Positions 33,502 through 41,800 of a DNA stretch of 64,000 nucleotides are shown here, piece after piece. Position 1 is the first letter of the stretch. The number at the start of each line of letters is the position of its first letter. Under the pieces are notes generated by a model. The model saw nothing but the letters and a program-made list of their open reading frames with translations, was not told where the DNA came from and did no database searches. This DNA is from JANQPX01 sp051010395 (GTDB lineage: Bacteria; Pseudomonadota; Alphaproteobacteria; Geminicoccales; Geminicoccaceae). The stretch covers positions 1-64,000 of the forward strand of contig JBPCVQ010000387.1 of the NCBI GenBank assembly GCA_051010395.1. Direction: 5' to 3'. The position numbers and the translations under genes were made by a program.

Positions 33502-35982
33502 TCAAATCGACAGCGGCTGGTTTTTCGGGTCGAACGGTGGGGTGTCCAGGACGATGGCGCTTCGGCGGTTGCCGAGGATATCGATGGCGATCTCCACGCC
33601 GCCCTTGGCGAAGTCGCTGGGCAACAGGACATGGGCAAGACTTTGGCCGGCGTGATGGCCGAAGCCGCCGGTGATGACCGAGCCGACCATCGCATTATTG
33701 CAATAGACCGGCTCGCCGCCGAGGGCATCAGCATTGCCGGCTTCGACGGCGGCGAGAACGCAGAGGCGCATCTGGCCCTGCTCTTCCTGCGCAAGCAAAG
33801 CGGTCCGACCGATAAAGTCGGGTTTGTCCCGGTTCAGCAGCGCCTCGAGCCCAGCCTCATGGGGGTAAAGATCGCTCAAGCTTTCCCCACCGAGACCACC
33901 GAAGCCAGATTCGAGACGGAGCGATTCGATAGCCCCGATGCCGACGTCCATAAGGCCAAGGTCCTGCCCAGCGACGAAGAGCGCCTCATAGACCGTCGCC
34001 ATATATTCCATCGGTAGGTGAAGCGCATAGCCGAGATCGCCTGTCAGCGAAAAACGCATGACCTGCGTTGGCGAGCCCGCCACTTCGATCTCGGTGGCGG
34101 AGAGATTGGGGAGGGCTTTGTTCGAGACATCCTCGTCCGTAACTCTTGTAAGGAGAATGCGCGCCTTGGGGCCGGCGAGTGCGAGCACACCGTAGCGCAT
34201 CGAAACAGGTGCATAGAGAACCCCTTCGCTCGGCAGGCAGTATTCGAAACGGCGCTGGTGGATGCGTTCAAAGGCTGCGGGGCCGAGGAGATAAAAGCCC
34301 TCGGCGGAGATACGAGCCACGGTGAACAGGCCGGCAATCTGACCCTTTCTGTTCAACATCAGCCCCTCGGCGACCATGCCGGTCTCTTTCGGTAGGTCTG
34401 AGGCGAGCGCGTGATTCAAGGCGGCCTCGGCATCCGGTCCTTCGATCACGTGCTTGGCGAAAACCGCCGTCAGGTCGGCTATCCCAACAGCGTGGCGCAG
34501 GGCGTAGCATTCCCTTTTGACGGCGTCATGACGGGCCGTTCGGCCGAATGAGCGGATCGCCAGGCGTTCGGCTGCGGTTGCTGCGAACCAACACGGGCGT
34601 TCCCAGCCAAAGTGGACGTCGAACTGTGCACCATGGGCAGCGAGCTGATCGTGGATGGCGGTACGCTTTAGCGGGCCGCCTGCGGATGGCCGATCATGGG
34701 GAAAGCGGATGGCGAAATGACGGCTGTAGGCGTCTCTTGCGGCGCTGTTTACGTAGTGCCGCCCTGCAAAGGCACCGAAGCGCGCGACATCGAGGGCGAA
34801 CAGATCGAGCGGCGGTTCGCCCTCGATGATCCACTCGGCAAGTGCCTTTCCGGCACCACCTGCAAGTGACAGGCCGTTCATGAAGCCTGAGGCGACGAAA
34901 TAGTTGGTAAGGCCCGGAAGCGGTCCAAGGAGAGGGCGACCATCGGGTGTCATGGTAATGAGACCGTTCACCGGCGCCTTTCTCGGCACGTTAGCAAAGC
35001 AGGGTAGGCGTTTCCCCGCCTTGATCACATAGGGGGCCAATCGATCCGGGGCGCCCTCGATCATATGCTCGGCTGATCCAAGGGGCAGGCCAGCATCCTT
35101 TTCGTTCCAGATCCGAGGCTCCGCCTCGAATGCACCGAGCTGCAGGCCATCGGCTTCAGCTCGGAGGTAAAAGGCGTTATCCGGCTCGCAAATGAAGGGG
35201 AGTGAACCGTCCAGCCGTTGCACTTCATCGATCTGCTCTGTCACCACATATTGATGCTCGATCGCGACGATCGGTAAGTCCCGGCCGATCATCGATGCGA
35301 CGTCCTTCGCCCAAAGCCCGGCGGCATTGACCACGACGTCGGCGACGATCTCGCCCCTATCGGTAATCAGGAGCCAGCTGCCATCCGATTCCTGAGACAT
35401 GGCGAGCACAGCAGTCTGTTCAGAGACCTCGGCGCCCAGACCTTCAGCGGCGCGCGCGAGCGCATGGGTGAGCTCGTGGGAATCGACATGGCCAGCCAAT
35501 GGATCGTAGAGGCCGCCAGCCACGCCTGCCGGGTCGATCAAGGGGTGATGGTCGAGAATCTCACGGCGGCTTAGAAGGAGGTGCGGCATCCCAAGCGGCC
35601 TGCCAAGGCCAGCCCGGCGCTTTAGCTCATCTAGACGGGCCTCGCTGGTGGCGAGAATGATGCCGCCGGTACGGCGGGTGGTCAGGGAGAGGTCCGACCG
35701 CTCGGCCAGGCGTTCATAGAGCCGAATGCTGTCATCGCGCAGTCGGATGAGACTGGGTGACAAATCGAACCGGTCCACATTACCGGCGGCAAGCCAAGTC
35801 GAACCTGCGGTAAGCTCGGTTTTTTCAAGGAGTGTCACGTTCTGCCAGCCAAGCGCTGCCAGATGGTAGATCAGGCTGCATCCAATGATGCCGCCGCCGA
35901 TCACGACGACTTGGGCATAGTCTTTCAAGGCATTCTCAACGGCCTGCGTCACCGGCAAACTGATCGAAGCCGCGGATGACAC
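33502..35982 (-). CDS. DMGDH/GcvT-type FAD dehydrogenase paralog lacking the flavin-linking His
   Basis: 826 residues, with the same domain order as the protein at 10772-13222: DAO-type FAD domain (VVVIGGGIIGCSLIYHL near residue 25), FAO_M linker and GcvT-like C-terminus (GIGAIESLRLESGFG). The key difference is at the covalent-flavin site: TTWHAAG in the first protein is STWLAAG here, with Leu64 in place of His, so FAD is probably bound non-covalently or the protein has another substrate. The N-terminal 20 residues before the Rossmann motif are longer than usual, so the start could be later. Standalone gene. Confidence 0.85.
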   Translation of the reverse strand: MSSAASISLPVTQAVENALKDYAQVVVIGGGIIGCSLIYHLAALGWQNVTLLEKTELTAGSTWLAAGNVDRFDLSPSLIRLRDDSIRLYERLAERSDLSLTTRRTGGIILATSEARLDELKRRAGLGRPLGMPHLLLSRREILDHHPLIDPAGVAGGLYDPLAGHVDSHELTHALARAAEGLGAEVSEQTAVLAMSQESDGSWLLITDRGEIVADVVVNAAGLWAKDVASMIGRDLPIVAIEHQYVVTEQIDEVQRLDGSLPFICEPDNAFYLRAEADGLQLGAFEAEPRIWNEKDAGLPLGSAEHMIEGAPDRLAPYVIKAGKRLPCFANVPRKAPVNGLITMTPDGRPLLGPLPGLTNYFVASGFMNGLSLAGGAGKALAEWIIEGEPPLDLFALDVARFGAFAGRHYVNSAARDAYSRHFAIRFPHDRPSAGGPLKRTAIHDQLAAHGAQFDVHFGWERPCWFAATAAERLAIRSFGRTARHDAVKRECYALRHAVGIADLTAVFAKHVIEGPDAEAALNHALASDLPKETGMVAEGLMLNRKGQIAGLFTVARISAEGFYLLGPAAFERIHQRRFEYCLPSEGVLYAPVSMRYGVLALAGPKARILLTRVTDEDVSNKALPNLSATEIEVAGSPTQVMRFSLTGDLGYALHLPMEYMATVYEALFVAGQDLGLMDVGIGAIESLRLESGFGGLGGESLSDLYPHEAGLEALLNRDKPDFIGRTALLAQEEQGQMRLCVLAAVEAGNADALGGEPVYCNNAMVGSVITGGFGHHAGQSLAHVLLPSDFAKGGVEIAIDILGNRRSAIVLDTPPFDPKNQPLSI

Positions 35983-36185
35983 GACACTACGATCTCGGAT
36001 CCGAAAAGGATACCCGGAGACGTCCTCCTCTCGATTGATGCTGATAGAATTGGCGCTCCGCCGGCACTGGTCAACGCGCTGACGGTGATAACTGGTGGAA
36101 AACCTTCGATCCCGCTGGCCGTTAGCGCCTTTCGGCTGGCGTCAAGACGGCGTTCCCGGATTTGGGAACACCGCTCGATCAACAA

Positions 36186-37274
36186 TCAGTTGCGTCGGCT
36201 GAACTCGGTGTCGCTGCCGGCAGCGAGAGTCTTGGCCTGATCGATCCATTTTTCCCGTTCGATCCGGCCCTTGAAGCGCAGGTGCCGGTCGACCCAGGCG
36301 ACATTGTCAGGCGTGAAGGCTGCAATCTGAGCGAAATGGTAGATGCCGAGGCCGTTCAGCGTCTTTTCCAGCTTAGGACCGACACCGCTGATTTTCTTCA
36401 GATCGTCGGCGACACCGCCACGCGCCTGCGCAAGGGCTTCAGGCCGCAAGCCTTCGTTTTCCTGGTCCCCTCCGCTCGATGCGCTGCCCGTCGCGCCAGA
36501 AAATCCTTGCCCGTCGGCTTCTGCAAGGTGAGACGGAGATGCCGCCCTTTGGCGAAAACCGGGTTCGTTTTCGTTGCCCGGACCGCCTGAGCTTCCGGCG
36601 CCGCTCCCGCCACCAGCTGCTCCACTTCCGGTTCGATCGGCACTGCGTACCGAATCTGTTCCACCAACCAGGCCCAACGCGCCTCCGCCGCTCGTGCTGC
36701 TGCCCGAAGCAGTACGCTCCAGCTCCATGATATGAGCCTGCAGTCGCTCAACTTCCCGTTTGCAGGTGCCGTTAGCCTCTTTAGCGGTCTGCAGATCGCG
36801 CTCCAAGGTCTCGGTTCGCGCTGTCGCTGCAGCCAGGTCTCTGCCAAGCTTCTGGGCGTCGCCACCGGCCGCTTGCCGGTCAGCAAGGGATGCTTTGGCT
36901 TCGGTCAGCTCTTTTGCTCGTGCGGCCAAATCACTTTCCAGGTCGCCTACACGCTTTTCAGCAGCGGAAAGCGCGCTGAGCTTGCTTTGATGTTCGCGGT
37001 GAAGCTTCTGCAGGCTCTGCTCGTGGGTTTCTGTAAGGCTCTTTGCTTCGGCAGCCGATGCCTCGAACTTAGCTCTTGCTTCATTGGCCTGGGTGACCTC
37101 GCCAACAAATCGGTCACGTTCCGTTTCGACTTCGCTCAACTTCGAACGCCAACGAGCGTCGAGATCTTTCAGCTCATTTTGAAAGCGAGCGCCACGCAGA
37201 AGCCAGCCGATGACGAATCCCAACATCGCGGCAATTAGCAGGAAGACCAGAATTTGGAAGATCAGATAACCCAA
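36186..37274 (-). CDS. Membrane-anchored coiled-coil protein with C-terminal helix-hairpin-helix domain
   Basis: 362 residues from a TTG at 37274 with AAGGAGAGG 4 nt upstream. Residues about 4-26 form one membrane helix, about 30-195 are a heptad-rich coiled coil (SEVETERDRFVGEV, LREHQSKLSALSAAEKRV-like repeats), then a Gly/Ser-rich linker, then a C-terminal domain: DDLKKISGVGPKLEKTLNGLGIYHFAQIAAF, typical of the helix-hairpin-helix family related to flap-endonuclease-like and DUF4332 proteins. It could hold DNA or RNA at the membrane. No known function. The protein at 37994 ends in a similar WVDQAKSL motif. Confidence 0.7.
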   Translation of the reverse strand: MGYLIFQILVFLLIAAMLGFVIGWLLRGARFQNELKDLDARWRSKLSEVETERDRFVGEVTQANEARAKFEASAAEAKSLTETHEQSLQKLHREHQSKLSALSAAEKRVGDLESDLAARAKELTEAKASLADRQAAGGDAQKLGRDLAAATARTETLERDLQTAKEANGTCKREVERLQAHIMELERTASGSSTSGGGALGLVGGTDSVRSADRTGSGAAGGGSGAGSSGGPGNENEPGFRQRAASPSHLAEADGQGFSGATGSASSGGDQENEGLRPEALAQARGGVADDLKKISGVGPKLEKTLNGLGIYHFAQIAAFTPDNVAWVDRHLRFKGRIEREKWIDQAKTLAAGSDTEFSRRN

Positions 37275-37414
37275 CGTGCCTCTCCTTAAAGTCGATTTCC
37301 GGGGATTATATCATTAATCCCTGATCGTTGATTCCCGCATTTGGCTTCGATGAGCCCCTGCCTATACCAGACGCTGTCGGACTCTGGTCCCCTGCGACCA
37401 TCGATGCTGGTGTT

Positions 37415-37696
37415 TCAGGGTTTCGTCGTCTCGTCCCGGACGGTACGAACGCCCCAAACACTCGCAACGGCTTCCATCGCCTGCTGGGTTGCTTCGGCAT
37501 CGGACGCCGTTCCGGTCAGAGCGGCATCCCGTCCGTGCATTTCAACAGCAGCCCAACTTTGACCCACAGCCTCAAGCTCTTCCTGACCGCGCTCGGCGAG
37601 GTCGTCTTCTATCCAGCCTCCGGCCAAAACTATGGTAAGTAGTGCGAGAAGGACAAAACCGATAAGGCCAAGTCCCAAGATCGTTGTTGATTTCAT
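37415..37696 (-). CDS. Small BON-like membrane protein
   Basis: 93 residues from the ATG at 37696 (an in-frame start at 37714 is possible). One N-terminal membrane helix (about 5-27) is followed by a BON-like periplasmic domain (VEMHGRDAALTGTASDAEATQQAMEAVASVWGVRTV). This resembles the N-terminal segment of OmpA-type envelope proteins but stops before any peptidoglycan-binding domain. A different frame downstream stays open to 37306 and reads ETPASMVAGDQSPTA..., so a frameshift that removed a longer tail cannot be excluded. Flanked by the coiled-coil gene. Confidence 0.55.
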   Translation of the reverse strand: MKSTTILGLGLIGFVLLALLTIVLAGGWIEDDLAERGQEELEAVGQSWAAVEMHGRDAALTGTASDAEATQQAMEAVASVWGVRTVRDETTKP

Positions 37697-37846
37697 CAGC
37701 CGACCCCAAGGCAATCATTTTTCACTATCTCTACGCCGAACGACAGAACACCACAAAAATTGCGAGAGCCCCACGCTCGAAACGAATCAAGCCAACACAA
37801 TCGTAATCTTAAGAGGATTTTAGGTCAAAACTAAGAAAAAATTTAC

Positions 37847-37874
37847 AAAAAAGATTAGTTTAATGAAACTAATC
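37847..37874 (-). terminator. Rho-independent terminator of the mscL/HHH unit
   Basis: On the minus strand GATTAGTTT pairs perfectly with AAACTAATC around a 4-nt loop (37853-37874), followed by six Ts and then a second T-run. AT-rich stem but a good U-tract. It lies 120 nt past the stop of the HHH gene at 37994. Confidence 0.65.
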
Positions 37875-37880
37875 GCCTTC

Positions 37881-37918
37881 TGCAGACAAAGCCGCGCATT
37901 TTGGCTTAACTGTCTGCA
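37881..37918. other. Two-layer hairpin next to the terminator
   Basis: TGCAGACA (37881-37888) pairs with TGTCTGCA (37911-37918), and inside it AAGCC (37889-37893) pairs with GGCTT (37903-37907), with a 9-nt apical loop. It is encountered just before the terminator by transcripts from the HHH gene and could be a processing or attenuation element. The rest of the 37697-37993 gap is AT-rich and shows no gene. Confidence 0.55.
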
Positions 37919-37993
37919 TTGGTCGCAACTATCGGTTCAGGCATGAACGTGCCTGCCCGCCTTTCTTTCTTGGATCGCCCGTTTGCGCGTTGC

Positions 37994-38401
37994 TCAGTGG
38001 GTGATGAGCGGCGGCAGGCTCTTTGCCTGATCGACCCAGGCGGCAACCTGCTCTTCAGAAGGCGTAGATCGGGTCAACTTTTTGGCCGTGTTAACTTCCT
38101 TCATTTTCGCCGTCAGATTATCGGCGCGTCGATTGCGCAATTCCTTGACGGTATCGACACCGGCAGCCTCAAGAAGTTCGGAGAATTGCTTGCCGATGCC
38201 GGAGATGCGCATCAGATCTGCGAGATTCGCCCACTTGAGCAACTGACCATCGTCAAGACCGGTAGCACCAGCAACTTCGCGCCGGCCCTTGGCGCTGGCG
38301 CAGCTGTCCAGGAGCTTCTTCGTGTCGGTGATACCTGCGGCCGAGAGCTTCTTGCCGTAAACCGGGCCAATGCCCTCAATTTCTTCGATTGGGTAGTTCA
38401 T
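37994..38401 (-). CDS. Helix-hairpin-helix (DUF4332-like) protein
   Basis: 135 residues, soluble. Two HhH-type motifs are visible: IEEIEGIGPVYGKKLSAAGI at residues 5-24 and DLMRISGIGKQFSELLEAAGV at about 62-82. This is the arrangement of DUF4332-type proteins with non-sequence-specific nucleic-acid-binding hairpins. Its C-terminus (AAWVDQAKSLPPL) resembles that of the membrane-anchored protein at 36186. It follows mscL by about 70 nt, with a 10-bp stem hairpin between, so the two are probably one transcription unit. Function unknown. Confidence 0.75.
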   Translation of the reverse strand: MNYPIEEIEGIGPVYGKKLSAAGITDTKKLLDSCASAKGRREVAGATGLDDGQLLKWANLADLMRISGIGKQFSELLEAAGVDTVKELRNRRADNLTAKMKEVNTAKKLTRSTPSEEQVAAWVDQAKSLPPLITH

Positions 38402-38432
38402 CGATTTACGTCCAGATGTTGATGATAGGGAG

Positions 38433-38457
38433 CCCCTTAGCGTCGGGCGCTAAGGGG
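38433..38457. terminator. Strong hairpin between mscL and HHH gene
   Basis: CCCCTTAGCG and CGCTAAGGGG form a perfect 10-bp stem with a 5-nt loop. No U-tract follows on either strand, so it is more likely a partial attenuator or mRNA-stabilising stem than a full terminator. Confidence 0.55.
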
Positions 38458-38471
38458 TAATGCCATCGGGG

Positions 38472-38882
38472 CTATTTCTTCAGGAGGTCGCGGATCTCAG
38501 TCAAAAGCAGCACGTCAGCTGCAGGCTCCGCCGGAGCCGGCTCTTCTTCCTTGGCACGGTTCATCTTGTTCACCGCCTTCACCAGCATGAAGACAGCGAA
38601 ACCAACCACGAGGAGATTGATCACGGCATTGATGAAGGCGCCGACACCGATGACCGGCGCTCCGGCCTCCTTGGCTGCATCGAGCGTGGCGTAGTCCTCA
38701 CCGGTAAGGCTGAAGAAGATCGTGCTGAAGTCGACGCCGCCCATGAGATAGCCGATTGGCGGCATGATGACGTCTTCGACCAGCGACCCTACCGCGGCGC
38801 CGAAAGCAGCGCCCATGATGATGCCGACGGCCATATCCATCGCGTTGCCACGCAGGATAAACTCTTTGAATTCTTGAATCAT
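38472..38882 (-). CDS. mscL: Large-conductance mechanosensitive channel
   Basis: 136 residues, the standard MscL length. It forms the homopentameric inner-membrane channel that vents solutes on hypo-osmotic shock. The amphipathic N-terminus MIQEFKEFILRGNAMDMAVG and pore helix IIMGAAFGAAVGSLVEDVIMP are diagnostic, followed by a second helix (FINAVINLLVVGFAVFMLVK) and a cytoplasmic helix ending LLTEIRDLLKK. ATG at 38882 is preceded by AGGACACCG. Located with helix-hairpin-helix and BON-like genes; a shared osmotic or envelope-stress role is possible. Confidence 0.97.
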   Translation of the reverse strand: MIQEFKEFILRGNAMDMAVGIIMGAAFGAAVGSLVEDVIMPPIGYLMGGVDFSTIFFSLTGEDYATLDAAKEAGAPVIGVGAFINAVINLLVVGFAVFMLVKAVNKMNRAKEEEPAPAEPAADVLLLTEIRDLLKK

Positions 38883-39060
38883 AACGGTGTCCTCTTTGCC
38901 CCCAAAAAGCTACTAAGCTTGAGTTAGCCTTTGCTACAAGTTTTAGTCACAAGCTATTCTGCATCGACAAGTGATTCAACACAAGTCTCTGCGCTAAAAC
39001 GAGAAATATCGAACGTTGCGGCACGTGCAAACCGCTCGTTTGGCTTTCTTTTAGTTTCGG

Positions 39061-40191
39061 TCAGCTCGGCGTGTCGGATGGAAACAGGAACTCGCGCCCA
39101 ACCTTAACCCGTTCCGTACCATCATAGGCGATCACATCAGCGGTAGCATAGGTTTCGCCCCAAAGCTCGGGCAGGTAGGACCCGGTGCCGATGAAGTCGA
39201 TCGGTGCTCTGATGCTGGCCATCAGCTTGCACTTTCTTGGGCTGAAGCCGGAGCTTGCGATGATCTTGACCTGATCGAAACCGGCGTCATCCAGCGTTTC
39301 GCGAATATGAAAAATCGCCGCCGCCGTCACACCGGTGCCGGTGAGCCAGCGAAGCTCGGTCTCGGTGCGGTAGGTGCGGATCGCGTGGGCGGCATGGCGG
39401 TCGAGGACGGCATAGGAGGCGGCGGTATCGAGCCCTTCGATAAAGCGGCCGCCATGGGTGTCGATGCGTACGCCGAGGCGGCCAGCGGCAGCGAGGTCGG
39501 GAAAGCGCCTGCATACCTCGAGGCTGTCGGTCACCTCCTGGCCGAAATAGTCGACCAGCACGTAGAGTGGATCGTCCGGGAAGGTTTCATGAAACATCTC
39601 GGCCGCGCGTAGCGTCGAGCCGGCATAGCCGATCAGCGCATGGGGCATGGTGCCCAGGCCTTTTTCATTGCCGAAATAGTGCGCGGTCGCATCGGTGGCG
39701 TTGCCGATGAAGCCCTTGGCGTCGGTCTCCCGGTTTGCCTTGGCCGAGCCGACGCTCGCGGCATAGGCCATCATTTCAGCCATGTCGGCACCGGCGCAGT
39801 GGCGTGCATCCATCGCGATGAAACTGACATAGGGAAGATCGGTGCACATCAGGAAGGCGTTGAAGGCGGCGACGCAGGGCGGGCCGAGGCGCTGCAGAAA
39901 CACCGTTTCCAGATCGACCAGATGGGCAAAGGGCCCCCTGATATACATCAAAGGCTCACCGGCGCCGACCCAGTCGCCTTCCGCATAGAGCATCTGGATG
40001 TCGAAGCTGACGCCACGCGCATCGGCCATTGCCTCGAGCCAATCGATCGCGAGCTTGGGCGTAAAGATCACCGGGCGGCGCATGAAGACCGCGTAGGTGA
40101 CCTCGCAATCGCCGAAACTGCCGACGATTTCGCGGGTCTTCAAAAAATACTTGTCGGTGAAGTGCTTGAGATCAGGTTCGCTCGGCCCCAT
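39061..40191 (-). CDS. pncB: Nicotinate phosphoribosyltransferase
   Basis: 376 residues. It forms nicotinate mononucleotide from nicotinate and PRPP in NAD salvage. Readable family regions are HFTDKYFLKTREIV at the N-terminus, SFIAMDARHCAGADMAEMMAYAASVGSAKANR, KGLGTMPHALIGYAGST with the catalytic His region, and RIDTHGGRFIEGLD plus KIIASSGFSPRKC, where the phosphate-binding loop is expected. It is somewhat shorter than E. coli PncB, as common in this branch. ATG at 40191 has GGAG 9 nt upstream. Standalone gene. Confidence 0.88.
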   Translation of the reverse strand: MGPSEPDLKHFTDKYFLKTREIVGSFGDCEVTYAVFMRRPVIFTPKLAIDWLEAMADARGVSFDIQMLYAEGDWVGAGEPLMYIRGPFAHLVDLETVFLQRLGPPCVAAFNAFLMCTDLPYVSFIAMDARHCAGADMAEMMAYAASVGSAKANRETDAKGFIGNATDATAHYFGNEKGLGTMPHALIGYAGSTLRAAEMFHETFPDDPLYVLVDYFGQEVTDSLEVCRRFPDLAAAGRLGVRIDTHGGRFIEGLDTAASYAVLDRHAAHAIRTYRTETELRWLTGTGVTAAAIFHIRETLDDAGFDQVKIIASSGFSPRKCKLMASIRAPIDFIGTGSYLPELWGETYATADVIAYDGTERVKVGREFLFPSDTPS

Positions 40192-40289
40192 CGCCGGCTC
40201 TCCGCTTGTCGCGTTCCCTTAATCCGATAAGCGTTTGGTGTGGCTAAGGCAACCCGTTATGCGGTCACCGTCCGCCATGGTCGCGCATA

Positions 40290-41069
40290 CTAGGCATTCG
40301 ATCGATAATGATAGCGGTAGACCTCGCGAAAGCCGAGGCTCTGGTAGAGGCGCTTCGCCGGCAGGTTGTCGGCGACGACCGCAAGCCAGGCAGTATCGGC
40401 GCCCTCCCGTCGGCTCCAGGCAAAAAGCTCGCGCAGCAATGCGCGCGCAAAGCCCTGGCGACGACGTCCGCTGACGGTCAGGACTTCAAAGAGGCCGGTG
40501 AGTTCCTGATCGACCACCATCAAAGCGAGTGCGTCGATATCATCGCCACCTTGGATACGCGCATAACCCGCCTTGGGAACGAGGCGCTCGAGCATCGCCG
40601 TGAGCGTGGCGAGATGCCCACTCTTCGCTCCGTCGATTCGGTAACAGCTTTTCAACCAGGCTTGATCCGGCTGCTTTGCGATCTGGACAGGGTGAACAAC
40701 GTCGCCATCGAATCGTGTTGCGAGGTCGTCGAGATCTGCGGTCATCACGATGGTCTCGTCGAAACGCCGCCAGCCGCGTTCGTTCAATCCTGTGTCGAGG
40801 GCAGGGGAGGCGAGCGGTGACAGGCGGAAGATCGCGGGTAGGCCGCGGTCCCGATAGATGTCGACGACACGGTCGATACGTGTACCAAGATCGCTGTCAT
40901 CGGTAGCGAGACAGGTGACGGAATTCGATCGCTTGGTCACGCCGTCAGCGAGCCTGACCACCCAGTCGCCGTCAAAGGCCGTCGAGAGCGCCGGCCAGGA
41001 GGTGAGCATCGACCGCTCCAGCCGCTCTATCATTTCCATGGAGGCGCCATCCAAGTTCACCCCGACCAT
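40290..41069 (-). CDS. GNAT-family N-acetyltransferase
   Basis: 259 residues. The acetyl-CoA pyrophosphate-binding segment VSGRRRQGFARALLRELF lies near residues 205-222 and NLPAKRLYQSLGFREVYRYHYR closes the GNAT fold. An N-terminal domain (ADGVTKRSNSVTCL) is typical of the two-part GNAT proteins of this group. The ATG at 41069 is 7 nt after the B3/4 gene stop; ATGs at 41039 and 41033 are alternatives, none with a strong ribosome site. Last gene of the aro-rib operon; acceptor unknown. Confidence 0.85.
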   Translation of the reverse strand: MVGVNLDGASMEMIERLERSMLTSWPALSTAFDGDWVVRLADGVTKRSNSVTCLATDDSDLGTRIDRVVDIYRDRGLPAIFRLSPLASPALDTGLNERGWRRFDETIVMTADLDDLATRFDGDVVHPVQIAKQPDQAWLKSCYRIDGAKSGHLATLTAMLERLVPKAGYARIQGGDDIDALALMVVDQELTGLFEVLTVSGRRRQGFARALLRELFAWSRREGADTAWLAVVADNLPAKRLYQSLGFREVYRYHYRSNA

Positions 41070-41076
41070 GGCATGG

Positions 41077-41751
41077 TCAGAGGGGACGGTTGGTGGCGAT
41101 GTCGCTCTGGATGTTCTTGGCGTAGCAGAAGAGGCGGAGGCGCTCGGCGGCGAATTCGAGAGCCGCGGAAATGTCGGTGGTTTCGCCGAAGCCGATGATC
41201 ACCATCAAGAGCTCGTCCGTGTCCAGCGAAATCAGCGAACGTTCGCTATCGCTGGTCGGGCTGCCAAAAGGACCGGCGCCATCGACGAAGATCGGGAGGT
41301 TTTCGAGATTGAGCCGGCCACGACCGATCGCTTTGTAACCTTCGTCGGTCTCGCCCTTCCTGAACACCAGGGGGGGCTCCAGGGATTTCACGTCGTAAGC
41401 GCCGATCGAGAAGCCGGTTTTGAGCGAGATCAGGTTATTGGTGTCGACGACATTGTTGATGCGGTAGATGCCCTTGCCTTGCGTCAGCCGCCGCATCAGA
41501 CCCTCGGCCGAGGGCCGATAGCGGCTCGGGTCCTTGCCGAGCATCTTGTAGGCTTTGCGTGTCGCACTGATCTGCGCGATGTCGCCGACCGTGCCGCCTG
41601 AGAGGCTGGTCAGCCGCTCCGCTGCAGTTTTATCCAATGCCTCGCTCAAGGCCTGTCCGGGTTCCGTCACGGTCACGGAGCATTGGAGAACGCCGAGCGT
41701 CACGGGAACATTGACTTTGGCGAATGCCTTGCAAACGGCGATGTCGAGCAT
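41077..41751 (-). CDS. B3/4-domain protein (PheRS-beta-related, COG3382-like)
   Basis: 224 residues from the ATG at 41751, chosen because GAGGACC precedes it; the ATG at 41763 also is in frame. The B3/4 fold of the phenylalanyl-tRNA synthetase beta chain, found alone in this family, shows as ATRKAYKMLGKDPSRYRPSAEGLMRRL, NNVVDTNNLISLKTGFSIGAYD and DSERSLISLDTDELLMVIIGFG. Related domains edit mischarged tRNA or bind small ligands; its role here is unknown. It lies 49 nt after the ribB-type gene, so it is co-transcribed. Confidence 0.85.
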   Translation of the reverse strand: MLDIAVCKAFAKVNVPVTLGVLQCSVTVTEPGQALSEALDKTAAERLTSLSGGTVGDIAQISATRKAYKMLGKDPSRYRPSAEGLMRRLTQGKGIYRINNVVDTNNLISLKTGFSIGAYDVKSLEPPLVFRKGETDEGYKAIGRGRLNLENLPIFVDGAGPFGSPTSDSERSLISLDTDELLMVIIGFGETTDISAALEFAAERLRLFCYAKNIQSDIATNRPL

Positions 41752-41800
41752 ATCGGTCCTCATGCCAAAATCGCCGCGCAGGGATGCTGCGGCATGTTCA

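Noticed and set aside
38433..38457. Full Rho-independent terminator after mscL
   Set aside because: The 10-bp stem is strong but no T-run follows on either strand; kept only as an attenuator-like hairpin.
41064..41080. ACCATGCCATGGT-like palindrome at the B3/4 gene stop
   Set aside because: It resembles the post-stop hairpins but overlaps the next gene's start codon and lacks the repeat's consensus, so I could not separate it from chance.
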